A stretch of DNA of 64,000 nucleotides, from positions 1 to 64,000 of the forward strand of contig NZ_JAIQDE010000040.1 of the NCBI RefSeq assembly GCF_020037015.1, given 5' to 3'. The number at the start of each line of letters is the position of its first letter. Positions within the stretch are counted from its first letter, which is position 1. The stretch comes from Corallococcus sp. AS-1-6 (lineage in GTDB: Bacteria > Myxococcota > Myxococcia > Myxococcales > Myxococcaceae). Shown here one piece after another: positions 1 through 9,717 of this stretch. A model generated the notes under the pieces. The model had not been told where the DNA came from. It saw nothing but the letters and a program-made list of their open reading frames with translations, and did not search any database. The translations under genes were made by a program, and so were the position numbers.

Positions 1-62
1 AGCTCCTGTCCCCCTTGTCGCTTGGCAGCCGGCCAACTGGCCTCGCTATTCCGCGCAGACCT

Positions 63-75
63 CCTGTCGGACAGG
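63..75. promoter_or_regulatory. 13-bp perfect palindrome upstream of merR-type gene
   Basis: CCTGTC-G-GACAGG is a perfect inverted repeat 73 bp upstream of the MerR-type regulator at 148. It could be the regulator's operator, since MerR proteins bind dyad sites in their own promoters. I see no convincing -35/-10 pair around it, so the role is inferred from position only. Confidence 0.25.
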
Positions 76-147
76 TTTGGAACAAGTCGGCCGGGAGGGG
101 GCCTCATGGACGTTGGGGGTCCTGGCATCCGGCTTCAGGAGCGCAAG

Positions 148-513
148 ATGAACATCGGAGAACTCGCCCGGCGCACGGGCAGCAGCGCGCGGTCGATCCG
201 CCATTACGACAAGGCGGGACTTCTCGCTTCCCACCGCAGAGACAACGGATACCGCGACTTCGACGAGGTCGCTGTCCCCCAGGTCATACAGGTCGCTCGG
301 ATGATCCGCCTGGGCTTCTCCCTGGAGGAGATCGCCACCTTTCCGCCCTGCATGCTCCGGCAGGTCACGGACGCCATCTGCCCGGACGCGCTCGCCGCCC
401 ACCGGGAGCGGCTGGCGGAGGTGGAGCGGCAGCTCTTCGACCTCGCCCGCCTGCGCGAGCGGCTCATGGCCCTGCTTCCCTCCAACGAACGAGACGTCAA
501 TGAACCGTCGTGA
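148..513 (+). CDS. MerR family transcriptional regulator
   Basis: A 121-residue protein with the N-terminal winged-helix signature of MerR activators (MNIGELARRTG at the start, RSIRHYDKAGLL at residues 16-26, then a conserved GYRDFDE wing). The second half is a predicted dimerisation helix. Cys68 and Cys78 lie where metal- or redox-sensing members place ligands, but this is only suggestive. The open frame continues upstream of 148, yet the canonical MNIGELA start fits the family. The stop lies 14 bp inside the following hydrolase gene, so the two are very likely cotranscribed and the hydrolase is the obvious regulatory target. The effector cannot be told from sequence. Confidence 0.88.
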   Translation: MNIGELARRTGSSARSIRHYDKAGLLASHRRDNGYRDFDEVAVPQVIQVARMIRLGFSLEEIATFPPCMLRQVTDAICPDALAAHRERLAEVERQLFDLARLRERLMALLPSNERDVNEPS

Positions 514-1423
514 CGTGATGAAGACCGCCCTGCTGGGCTCGGCGGTACTGCCTGTCCTGAGCCGTGCGGCGACGCCCACGAAGACGCCGCGCAAACCGAA
601 GACGTTCCTCCTGGTTCATGGTGCGTGGCACAACGCACTGCACTGGACGCGCGTCTCCGAAGCGCTCTCCGCGAAGGGGCACCAGGTGGTGGCCATCGAC
701 CTGCCCGGCCACGGCCTCAACGCGCGCTTCCCCGCGTCCTACCTCACGGGCGACGCGGAGTGCTTCAAGGAGGAGCGCTCGCCTCTGGCCGACGTCACGC
801 TGGACGACTGCGCGGACGCGGTGATCGCGGCACTGGAGAAGCTCCAGGGCGGTCCAAAGCCCGTGCTCGTGGGTCACAGCGCGGGCGGCACCGTCATCAC
901 CCGCGCAGCGGAGAAGGCCCCGCACCTCATTGGCCGGCTGGTGTACCTGAGCGCCTACGTCCCGCTGCGCCTCCAGAGCGCCAGCGGCTACGGCGCCCTG
1001 CCCGAGGCCCACACGCCCTACAGCGCAGCGCTCTTCATCGGCGACGCCGCGAAGTTGGGTGCGGTGCGGATCAATCCTCGCGGCGACGCGGCGTACCGGG
1101 AGGCCCTGCGCGCGGGCTTCTACCATGACGTGGACGAAGCAGCCTTCCTGCCCTTCGCGCTCACGCTCACGCCCGACATCCCGGTGTCCCTGTGGGTTGG
1201 CAAGGCCGGCGCCACGAAGGAGCGTTGGGGTCGCATCCCACGCAGCTACGTGCGCTGCGCCCAGGACCGCGCCCTGGTCCCCGCGCTCCAGGACCTGATG
1301 ATCCGCGAAGCAGACGCCTTCACACCCGGCAACACCTTCACCGTGGACACGCTGGACTCGTCGCACTCGCCCTTCGCGTCCCAGCCCCAGAAGCTGGCCA
1401 CGCTGCTGGACGGCCTGCGCTGA
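500..1423 (+). CDS. Tat-exported alpha/beta hydrolase
   Basis: A 307-residue alpha/beta-hydrolase. The N-terminus has a twin-arginine-like leader (MNRRDVMK, then a short hydrophobic stretch ending SRAA), so export to the periplasm by Tat is likely. The oxyanion-hole HG follows (LLVHGAWHN, near residue 40), then the nucleophile elbow GHSAGG with Ser127, and a late His near 289 (DSSHSPF) as the probable charge-relay histidine. The fold pattern resembles small-ester hydrolases of the plant methylesterase/hydroxynitrile-lyase type, but the substrate is unknown. It overlaps the MerR gene by 14 bp, so translation is probably coupled. Confidence 0.85.
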   Translation: MNRRDVMKTALLGSAVLPVLSRAATPTKTPRKPKTFLLVHGAWHNALHWTRVSEALSAKGHQVVAIDLPGHGLNARFPASYLTGDAECFKEERSPLADVTLDDCADAVIAALEKLQGGPKPVLVGHSAGGTVITRAAEKAPHLIGRLVYLSAYVPLRLQSASGYGALPEAHTPYSAALFIGDAAKLGAVRINPRGDAAYREALRAGFYHDVDEAAFLPFALTLTPDIPVSLWVGKAGATKERWGRIPRSYVRCAQDRALVPALQDLMIREADAFTPGNTFTVDTLDSSHSPFASQPQKLATLLDGLR

Positions 1424-1432
1424 AGCCTGACT

Positions 1433-2344
1433 CTAGAAGATGGACAGGCCGGTCAGCGTCGTGAACCGGTCCAGCGCCTCCACTCCCGCCACCGAGTTGC
1501 CCCGGGCGTCCAACCCGGGGCTCCACACGCACAGGCCGCAGCGGTTGGGGATGACGGCGATGATGCCTCCGCCCACGCCGCTCTTGCCCGGCAGTCCCAC
1601 GCGGTAGGCGAACTCCCCCGCCGCGTCGTACGTGCCGCAGGTGAGCATCACCGCGTTGACCTGCTTGGCCTGGCTGCGCGTGAGCAGCCTCGACCCGTCC
1701 GCGCGCTGCCCGTGGCGGGCGAGGAAGCCACAGGCCCGCGCCAGGTCCGCGCAGCTCATCGCCAGCGAGCACTGCCAGAAGTAGTGCTCCAGCACCTCCG
1801 GGACGGCGCTCTCCATGTTGCCGTAGCTCGCCATGAAGTGGGCCAGCGCGCGGTTGCGGTGGCCGTGATCCGCCTCCGACGCGGCGATGATCGGATCGAA
1901 GTCCACGGACGGGTTGCCGCTCTCCGCGCGCAAGAAGTCCCGCAGCGTGCCGCGCGCATCGCCGGTGAGCCGCTGCAACCGGTCCGTGATGACCAGCGCC
2001 CCCGCGTTGATGAACGGGTTGCGCGGGATGCCCTGCTCGTACTCCAACTGCACCAGCGAGTTGAACGGGTTGCCCGACGGCTCCTTGCCCACGCGCTTCC
2101 ACAGCGCGTCCCCGTCCCGCGACAACGCGAGCGCCAGCGTGAACACCTTGGAGATGCTCTGGATGGAGAACGGCTCGCGCCAATCCCCCACGCCGTACAC
2201 GTCCCCCTCCACCGTCGCGAGCGCCATGCCGAAACGGCGCGGGTCCACCGCCGCCAGCGCCGGGATGTACGTCGCCACGCGGCCCTGCCCCAGCACCGGC
2301 CGCACCGCATCCCAGACCTCCGCCAACACCGCCTGGTAGTCCAT
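1433..2344 (-). CDS. glsA: Glutaminase
   Basis: A 303-residue serine-dependent glutaminase (beta-lactamase-like fold) that hydrolyses L-glutamine to glutamate and ammonia in the cytoplasm. The catalytic SxxK motif is seen as Ser63-Ile-Ser-Lys66 within FSIQSISKVF. Other family signatures are GNPFNSLVQLEY and PFINAGALV. Length matches the bacterial family (about 305-310). The frame is open further upstream, but the start at 2344 (MDYQAVLAEVW) matches homologues. The gene ends 10 bp from the convergent hydrolase, and its start is 71 bp from the divergent S9-like gene, so promoters for both probably lie in that short interval. Confidence 0.95.
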   Translation of the reverse strand: MDYQAVLAEVWDAVRPVLGQGRVATYIPALAAVDPRRFGMALATVEGDVYGVGDWREPFSIQSISKVFTLALALSRDGDALWKRVGKEPSGNPFNSLVQLEYEQGIPRNPFINAGALVITDRLQRLTGDARGTLRDFLRAESGNPSVDFDPIIAASEADHGHRNRALAHFMASYGNMESAVPEVLEHYFWQCSLAMSCADLARACGFLARHGQRADGSRLLTRSQAKQVNAVMLTCGTYDAAGEFAYRVGLPGKSGVGGGIIAVIPNRCGLCVWSPGLDARGNSVAGVEALDRFTTLTGLSIF

Positions 2345-2414
2345 GCGCCACCATCCTCGTCCGGAATGGACGGGGACGCTTTCAGAAATTCCGCGCCGCG
2401 GTGTCTGCTGGGGC

Positions 2415-3809
2415 ATGCGCTTGCTCCCGACCACGCTCCTGGCCCTCTCCCTCCTGGGCACCCTCCCCACCGCGTGCTGCAGCAACCCCAGTCCGTCCAC
2501 CAACGCCTGTCAGCTCCCGGAAGAAACGCCGGCGGAGCCGAGCTCGGTCCAGGTGACGCAGCTCGGCGCAGGGGAGTACAGCGCCGCGGGCCAGACCTGG
2601 CCCTACCAGTTGCTCAAGCTGGAGGTCCCCGGCCGCGCCGCCACCTACGCGCAGTGGTTCCCGCCCCGGAAGGCGGGCGTGTCCCCCACCGTGGTGCTCA
2701 CCAAGCCCTATGACGGCATCGCCTGGACCGGTGAGGCCGTGGACGCGAAGTGGGCCGCGCGCGGCGCCGGCATCCACCCGGACGACAGCGAGCCGCACTA
2801 CGGGCCCGGCTCGTCGCCCATCGCGTTCACGCCCACCACTCCCGAAATCATCGCGGGTGAGGCCTTCATCCACCTGGCCCATGACTTCGGCGTGCTCGCC
2901 GTCTTCGGCCGCTTCTACGCGGGCGGAGACCTGCGGAACGACCGCGACGACATGAACGCGGGCATGCGCTTCCTGGCCCAGGCCCCCAACGTGGACACCC
3001 GCCGCATCGGCATCTTCGGCGGCTCCTGGGGCGGCTACGAGGCGCTCTACGCGGCGGCGGATGCCCCCTCCACCGTGGTGCCCGCCGTGGGCGTCGCCCT
3101 GTCCCCGCTGTCCGACTTCGCCGCGGAGGTGGACTACGTGAGCCGGTGGGTGCCCGCGCGCGTGAGCGACCCGGCGATGCGCTCGCGCTACCAGCAGTTC
3201 TTCGAGCCCTACTTCCGCCGCATCTACGCCACCACCGGTGGAGACCCGGTTACCCCTGGCACGGACTACACGCGCTGGACCGCCGCCCACCTGGCCAGCA
3301 CCCTCCAGACGCCGTTCCTCATCCTCCACGACGACTGGGACACGCTCATCCCGGTGGAGCACACGCGCGCGCTCGTCGCCCAGGACCCGCGGCGCTTCAC
3401 GCCCCTGTACCTCCAGAACCTCCCGGCCGTGGACTGGAACACCCTGCCGCCGGACCACGGGCCGCTGCTCACCCGGCACGGCAGCGTCGTCATCACGCTG
3501 AGCCTGGGGCACCTCTACGTGACGCTGGGCGCGGCGGAGCAGCCTCTCTACGTCCCCCATGCCCAGGGCACCGTGCGCACGTGGCTGCAAGGCGTGCGCG
3601 CCGCCCAGGAGCAGGGCCGCGACGTGAGCGACGTGGTCCCCCGCCTGCAGGAGCTCACCGACCCGCGCGTGCTGATGTTCGAGCCCTCGCAGGGCACGTT
3701 CCAGCCGGGTGCCGCCTTCATCGCCCAGGAGCTCAACGCCGTCTGGGGCACGAGCTTCACCGACGCCAACGTCCGCTCGGCGCTGGCACCCGGACTGCCC
3801 ACGCCCTGA
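2415..3809 (+). CDS. Prolyl-oligopeptidase-like alpha/beta hydrolase lipoprotein
   Basis: A 464-residue secreted hydrolase. A hydrophobic leader (LLALSLLG) runs into LPTAC, a plausible lipobox with Cys21, so it is probably membrane-anchored. The central domain carries the S9-family nucleophile elbow GGSWGGY (Ser204) and a later HDDWDTLIP segment supplying the acid Asp, as in prolyl oligopeptidase and acyl-peptidase families. A histidine in LSLGHLY may complete the triad. Upstream of the start is another open stretch with no good leader; 2415 is chosen because it begins the signal peptide. The substrate is unknown. It is transcribed divergently from glutaminase. Confidence 0.82.
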   Translation: MRLLPTTLLALSLLGTLPTACCSNPSPSTNACQLPEETPAEPSSVQVTQLGAGEYSAAGQTWPYQLLKLEVPGRAATYAQWFPPRKAGVSPTVVLTKPYDGIAWTGEAVDAKWAARGAGIHPDDSEPHYGPGSSPIAFTPTTPEIIAGEAFIHLAHDFGVLAVFGRFYAGGDLRNDRDDMNAGMRFLAQAPNVDTRRIGIFGGSWGGYEALYAAADAPSTVVPAVGVALSPLSDFAAEVDYVSRWVPARVSDPAMRSRYQQFFEPYFRRIYATTGGDPVTPGTDYTRWTAAHLASTLQTPFLILHDDWDTLIPVEHTRALVAQDPRRFTPLYLQNLPAVDWNTLPPDHGPLLTRHGSVVITLSLGHLYVTLGAAEQPLYVPHAQGTVRTWLQGVRAAQEQGRDVSDVVPRLQELTDPRVLMFEPSQGTFQPGAAFIAQELNAVWGTSFTDANVRSALAPGLPTP

Positions 3810-3929
3810 GCCAGCGCACGCCTTTCCCAAGGGTGGCACCGGTCTGAACGGGCATGTCGATCCACGCCCGGGCCATTCGTCGCCAAGATGGACGGGCGAA
3901 TGAATCGCCCGGAAGGGATGGATGCGACG

Positions 3930-4547
3930 ATGGAGCTGACGGTGACGGAGTTCGTGACGCTGGACGGAGTGGTTCAGTCCCCGGGAGGCCCGGGCGAGGA
4001 CACGAGCGGCGGCTTCGCCCATGGCGGCTGGGTGCAGCCCCATTCCAGCGAGGAGCTCGGCGCGCACGTCGTCGACATCTTCAGCCGGGCGGACGCGTTC
4101 CTGCTCGGGCGTGGCACGTACGACATCTTCGCCAGCTACTGGCCGCGCGTGACGGCCCCGGACAACCCCATCGCCCGGTCGCTCAACACGCTGCCCAAGC
4201 ACGTGGCGTCCACCACGCTGCGCCGCGTGGACTGGACGAACTCGACGCTGCTGGAGGGCGACACGGTGGAGGCGGTGCGCCGCATCAAGGCCTCGCCCGG
4301 CCGCGAACTTCAGGTCCATGGCAGTGGTGGCCTGCTGCAGACCCTGCTGGCGCATGACCTGGTGGACGTGCTGAACCTGCACGTCATCCCCGTGACGATT
4401 GGCAGCGGCCGGCGCCTCTTCGGAGCGGGGACGCAGCCTCACATGATGCGGCTGGAAGCGTCCCGGATCACGCCCAGGGGAGTGGCGCTGCTCACCTACC
4501 GGCTCGCCGGCCCCCTGCGGACGGGGTCCATCGGACAAGCGGACTGA
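3930..4547 (+). CDS. Dihydrofolate-reductase-fold (RibD C-terminal-like) protein
   Basis: A 205-residue protein of the widespread DHFR-family / RibD C-terminal-domain group. Family features are the opening beta strand ending TLDGVVQ, the LLGRGTYDIFASYWP segment and the late VHGSGGLLQTLL nucleotide-binding loop. These proteins bind NADPH, but most bacterial members outside RibD have no assigned reaction. The start at 3930 gives the usual MELTVTEF opening; in-frame ATGs at 3888, 3906 and 3918 are alternatives. It is a stand-alone gene converging on the ParA gene. Confidence 0.85.
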   Translation: MELTVTEFVTLDGVVQSPGGPGEDTSGGFAHGGWVQPHSSEELGAHVVDIFSRADAFLLGRGTYDIFASYWPRVTAPDNPIARSLNTLPKHVASTTLRRVDWTNSTLLEGDTVEAVRRIKASPGRELQVHGSGGLLQTLLAHDLVDVLNLHVIPVTIGSGRRLFGAGTQPHMMRLEASRITPRGVALLTYRLAGPLRTGSIGQAD

Positions 4548-4560
4548 GGCATCTCGCGCG

Positions 4561-5322
4561 TCAGCTCAGCCCCGCGAGCTTCGCCAGCTCGCGGGCCATG
4601 GCGCGCAGCTCCTCCGCGCCCGCCGCGTTCGGGCTCACGTCGAACACCACCTCGTAGCCCAGCCCCGCCTGGTTGATGGCCTCCGAACGCGGGACGCGCG
4701 CCTTCAGCACCGGCACCGTCACGTCCTTCAGCGCCTCCTCCATCGCCACGTTGGTCGCGGGCGTGCGCCGGTCCCACAGGTTCACCGCGGCCACCAACTG
4801 GCCGCCCTCCTCGCGCACGTCGCGCCACGCCGTCTCAATCTCGCCCAGCCCCTGCAACGCGAACGCGCCCGTGGGCACCGGCGCCACCACCACGTCCGCG
4901 AAGCACAGCACGGCCTCCGTGAACGCCCCGATGCTCGGCGGCGTGTCCACGACGATGACGTCCGGCGTCCACGACAGCGTCTTCATCGCGCGCGGGATCG
5001 CCTGGAGCCGGTGGCCCCAGCCGAACAGCTCGCGCTCCAGCGCCGCCATGCGCGGCGCCCCCGGCGCGATGAACAACCCCGGCCGCTTCGGCGACGCCAC
5101 CACGATCTCATCCAGCTTGTGCTTCGGCCGGGGCCCGAACGCGTCCGCCACGCACGGGCCCTCCCGCGTCTCCAGGCCCAGCACCAGCGACGCGTGCGCC
5201 TGCGGATCCAGATCCAACAGCAGCACCCGGTGGCCCGCGTCCGCCAGCGCCGCCGCCACATGCGAACACAGGGTCGTCTTCCCCACGCCCCCCTTGATGG
5301 TGCAGAACGCAATCGTCGGCAT
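4561..5322 (-). CDS. ParA/MinD-family ATPase (orphan)
   Basis: A 253-residue P-loop ATPase with the deviant Walker A box KGGVGKTT at residues 10-17, LLDLDPQ switch I region and VVDTPPSIG (Walker A'/B region). These define the ParA/Soj family, which uses ATP-dependent dimerisation on DNA or membranes to position cargo. No parB gene or parS-like repeats occur nearby, so this is an orphan member and probably not the chromosome-partition ParA. The start is chosen at MPTIAFCTIKGG; the upstream open frame is proline/glycine-rich and lacks family similarity. Confidence 0.88.
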   Translation of the reverse strand: MPTIAFCTIKGGVGKTTLCSHVAAALADAGHRVLLLDLDPQAHASLVLGLETREGPCVADAFGPRPKHKLDEIVVASPKRPGLFIAPGAPRMAALERELFGWGHRLQAIPRAMKTLSWTPDVIVVDTPPSIGAFTEAVLCFADVVVAPVPTGAFALQGLGEIETAWRDVREEGGQLVAAVNLWDRRTPATNVAMEEALKDVTVPVLKARVPRSEAINQAGLGYEVVFDVSPNAAGAEELRAMARELAKLAGLS

Positions 5323-5534
5323 GGCCCCGGGGTCTACCAGGAATCCCCCACGGCGCGGGGCCGCGCCGGTTTGGACCGCCCGCCCCATCCGGGGCGCCCC
5401 AGAATGGAGCGGCCCGCCCCGCCCTCCCCCCAAGACTCCAATGATTCCAGCCCCTTGGCGCTGGCACCGGACGTGCTCTGTCCCCTCCACGTCAGGGCGC
5501 CCCCAGCGGGTGTCGGAGCATCAGGAGACTCACC

Positions 5535-6367
5535 ATGGAAATCCGCTTCTTTGGCGTTCGGGGCAGCATCGCGGTGTCGGGCTCGCGCATCGGCGGCAAC
5601 ACGGCGTGCGTGGAGGTGACGAGCCAGGGCGAGCGGCTGATCCTCGACGCGGGCACGGGCATCCGGACGCTGGGCGAGGTCATGATGCGCGAGGGCGCGC
5701 CGCAGAAGGCGACGATGTTCTTCTCCCACCTGCACTGGGATCACGTGCAGGGCTTCCCCTTCTTCACGCCCGCGTACCTGCCCACCACGTCACTGACGAT
5801 GTACGGCCCCGGCGCGAACGGTGCCCAGGCGCTGGAGTCCACGCTGTCGCAGCAGATGCGCCCGCCGCAGTTCCCGGTGCCGCTGTCCACCATGCGCTCG
5901 AGGATGGCCTTCGGCGCCGCGCTGCACGGCCGCACCGTGGAGGTGGGCCCCTTCAAGGTGACGCCCATCGACGTGCCGCACCCGGACGGGTGCATGGCCT
6001 ACCGCGTGGAGGCGGACGGCCACTCCTTCGTGTACGCCACGGACGTGGAGCTGCCGGAGCGCCTCACGTCCGACGTGGCCCGCCACTTCGAGGGCGCGGA
6101 CGCGCTGTGCCTGGACGCGCAGTACACGCCCGACGAGTACGAGGGCAGGAAGGGCATGTCCAAGAAGGGCTGGGGCCACTCGACGATGATGGACGCGGCC
6201 AAGGTGGCCAAGGACCTGCACGCCGGGCGCCTCTTCCTCTTCCACCACGACCCGTCCCACGCGGACGAGCTGCTGGAGGACATGGCGCAGGAGGCCCGCG
6301 GCCTGTTCCCCTTCACCGAGCCCGCGCGCGAAGGCCAGCGCATGCTCCTGGGCCGCGCGGCGGGCGC

Positions 6368-6371
<4 letters not shown>
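5535..6371 (+). CDS. Metallo-beta-lactamase-fold hydrolase
   Basis: A 278-residue protein with the metal-binding HxHxDH motif (His65, His67, Asp69, His70 in SHLHWDHVQG) plus downstream VPHPDG, YATDVE and FHHDPSH segments that supply further ligands. The layout resembles the PhnP / RNase Z-like cyclic phosphodiesterase branch, not antibiotic lactamases, so a phosphodiester substrate is likely. An AGGAG-like ribosome site precedes ATG 5535. Its stop overlaps the next start as ATGA, so it is cotranslated with the sigma54 activator that follows. Possibly it edits a nucleotide signal sensed by that GAF-domain regulator; this is inference. Confidence 0.87.
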
Positions 6372-7990
<1,619 letters not shown>

Positions 7991-8159
7991 GCTTCGAACC
8001 GCGCTCGGAAGGCCGAACCCTGCCCCCCAGCGAGCGGCCAGCGGGGCGGCGGCCTGCCCGGGGGTGCCTTTCGGCGCCCACCAGGGGCACCTCTCCTCAG
8101 GGCCGTGGTGCGAACCGCGAGGGCCGGACACGTGCCCGTCCCAGGGGGAGGAGCACGTC

Positions 8160-9584
8160 ATGGCGGATGTCCTGGATATCCCGGCGCGCCGGCAGCCCAC
8201 CGCACGGCCAGAGACCCACACCGGCAGAATCATCGTCATCTCCGTGGTGGCCGCGCTCGGAGGCTTCCTCTTCGGCTTCGACACCTCCGTCATCAACGGC
8301 ACCGTGAGCGCCCTGCGGACGGAGTTCGCCGCCAGCGAGCTCGCCCTGGGCCTCTCCGTGTCCTCCGCGCTCATCGGCTCCGCGGCGGGCGCCTTCGGCG
8401 CGGGCCACATCGCGGACCGCTACGGCCGCCGCCGCACCATGATGATCGCGGCGGCCCTGTTCACCATCAGCGCCCTGGGCTCCGGCTTCGCGTTCTCCCT
8501 GTGGGACCTGAGCTTCTGGCGGCTGGTGGGCGGCCTGGGCGTGGGCGCCGCCAGCGTGGTGGCCCCCGCGTACATCGCGGAGATCGCCCCGGCGCACCTG
8601 CGCGGCCGGCTGGCGTCCCTGCAACAGTTGGCCATCGTCGTCGGCATCTTCATGGCGCTGTTGGGGGACTTCGCCATCGCGCGCGCCGCGGGCTCGGCCT
8701 CCAACCCCGGCTGGCTGGACCTCACCGCGTGGCGGTGGATGTTCTTCAGCGGCCTGCCGCCCGCGCTCCTCTACGGCATGGGCGCGATCTTCATCCCGGA
8801 GTCCCCCCGCTTCCTCGTGGCCAGGGGCCGCGAGCAGGAGGCCCTGGGCGTGCTGCGCGACATCGAAGGGGACACCGCGCCGTCCAAGGTCGCGGAGATC
8901 CGCCGCTCGCTGCGCACCCACTACACGCCGCACCTGGCGGACCTGAAGGGCGGCCGCTTCGGGTTCCTGCCCATCGTGTGGATCGGCATCGTGCTCGCGA
9001 TGCTCCAGCAGTTCGTGGGCATCAACGTCATCTTCTACTACTCCAGCGTCCTCTGGCAGGCGGTGGGCTTCTCCGAGCAGAACTCGCTGGCCATCACCGT
9101 CATCACCAGCGTCACCAACATCCTCACCACGCTCGTGGCCATCGCGTTCGTGGACAGGATTGGACGCAAGCCCCTGCTGATCATCGGCTCCGTGGGCATG
9201 GCGCTCACCCTGGGCCTGATGGCGTACCTCTTCGGCACCGCGCCGCTGGATGCCGCGGGCAAGCCGGTGCTCCAGGGCGCCGCCGGCACCACCGCGCTCA
9301 TCGCCGCCAACCTCTACGTCGTCTTCTTCGGCTTCTCGTGGGGGCCCGTCGTCTGGGTGCTGCTGGGGGAGATGTTCCCCAACCACATCCGCGCGCTCGC
9401 GCTGTCCATCGCGGCCATGGCGCAATGGCTGGCCAACTTCCTGGTGTCCGCCACCTTCCCGTCGCTCCAGGCCCTCGGGCTGGGCTGGGCGTACGGCCTC
9501 TATGCCGCGGCCGCCGTGTTCTCCCTCTTCTTCGCCGCCCGGTTCATCCGCGAGACGAAGGGTCGGGAGCTGGAACAGATGTAG
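8160..9584 (+). CDS. Sugar-porter family MFS transporter
   Basis: A 474-residue, 12-helix major-facilitator protein of the sugar porter family (XylE/GalP/GLUT type), a proton-coupled hexose or pentose importer in the inner membrane. Signatures seen are GGFLFGFDTSVING in helix 1, DRYGRRRTM after helix 2, PESPRFL before the central loop, QQFVGINVIFYYS in helix 7, DRIGRKPLL and the terminal ETKG. A GGGAGGAG ribosome site lies about 8 bp before ATG 8160. It is a single gene closed by the terminator at 9612. Which sugar it moves cannot be decided from sequence. Confidence 0.93.
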   Translation: MADVLDIPARRQPTARPETHTGRIIVISVVAALGGFLFGFDTSVINGTVSALRTEFAASELALGLSVSSALIGSAAGAFGAGHIADRYGRRRTMMIAAALFTISALGSGFAFSLWDLSFWRLVGGLGVGAASVVAPAYIAEIAPAHLRGRLASLQQLAIVVGIFMALLGDFAIARAAGSASNPGWLDLTAWRWMFFSGLPPALLYGMGAIFIPESPRFLVARGREQEALGVLRDIEGDTAPSKVAEIRRSLRTHYTPHLADLKGGRFGFLPIVWIGIVLAMLQQFVGINVIFYYSSVLWQAVGFSEQNSLAITVITSVTNILTTLVAIAFVDRIGRKPLLIIGSVGMALTLGLMAYLFGTAPLDAAGKPVLQGAAGTTALIAANLYVVFFGFSWGPVVWVLLGEMFPNHIRALALSIAAMAQWLANFLVSATFPSLQALGLGWAYGLYAAAAVFSLFFAARFIRETKGRELEQM

Positions 9585-9611
9585 CCCCGCCAGACAGGGA
9601 ACGCCGCAGGG

Positions 9612-9647
9612 AAGCCCGTCCACCCGTACGGGCTTTCTGCATTTTTA
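9612..9647 (+). terminator. Intrinsic terminator of the sugar transporter gene
   Basis: AAGCCCGT (9612-9619) pairs perfectly with ACGGGCTT (9628-9635) around an 8-nt loop, followed by a T-rich stretch (TCTGCATTTTT). It lies 27 bp after the transporter stop. Confidence 0.8.
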
Positions 9648-9717
9648 CGCACCGGCTGGGTGAGAAAACACCTGATCCATTTGACACGTGGGGTCACCGG
9701 CTCTCAGCATCCCCTTC

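Noticed and set aside
4561-5322. ParA gene as marker of a plasmid or chromosome origin
   Set aside because: No parB, parS-like repeats, dnaA boxes or replication genes nearby; it is treated as an orphan ParA.
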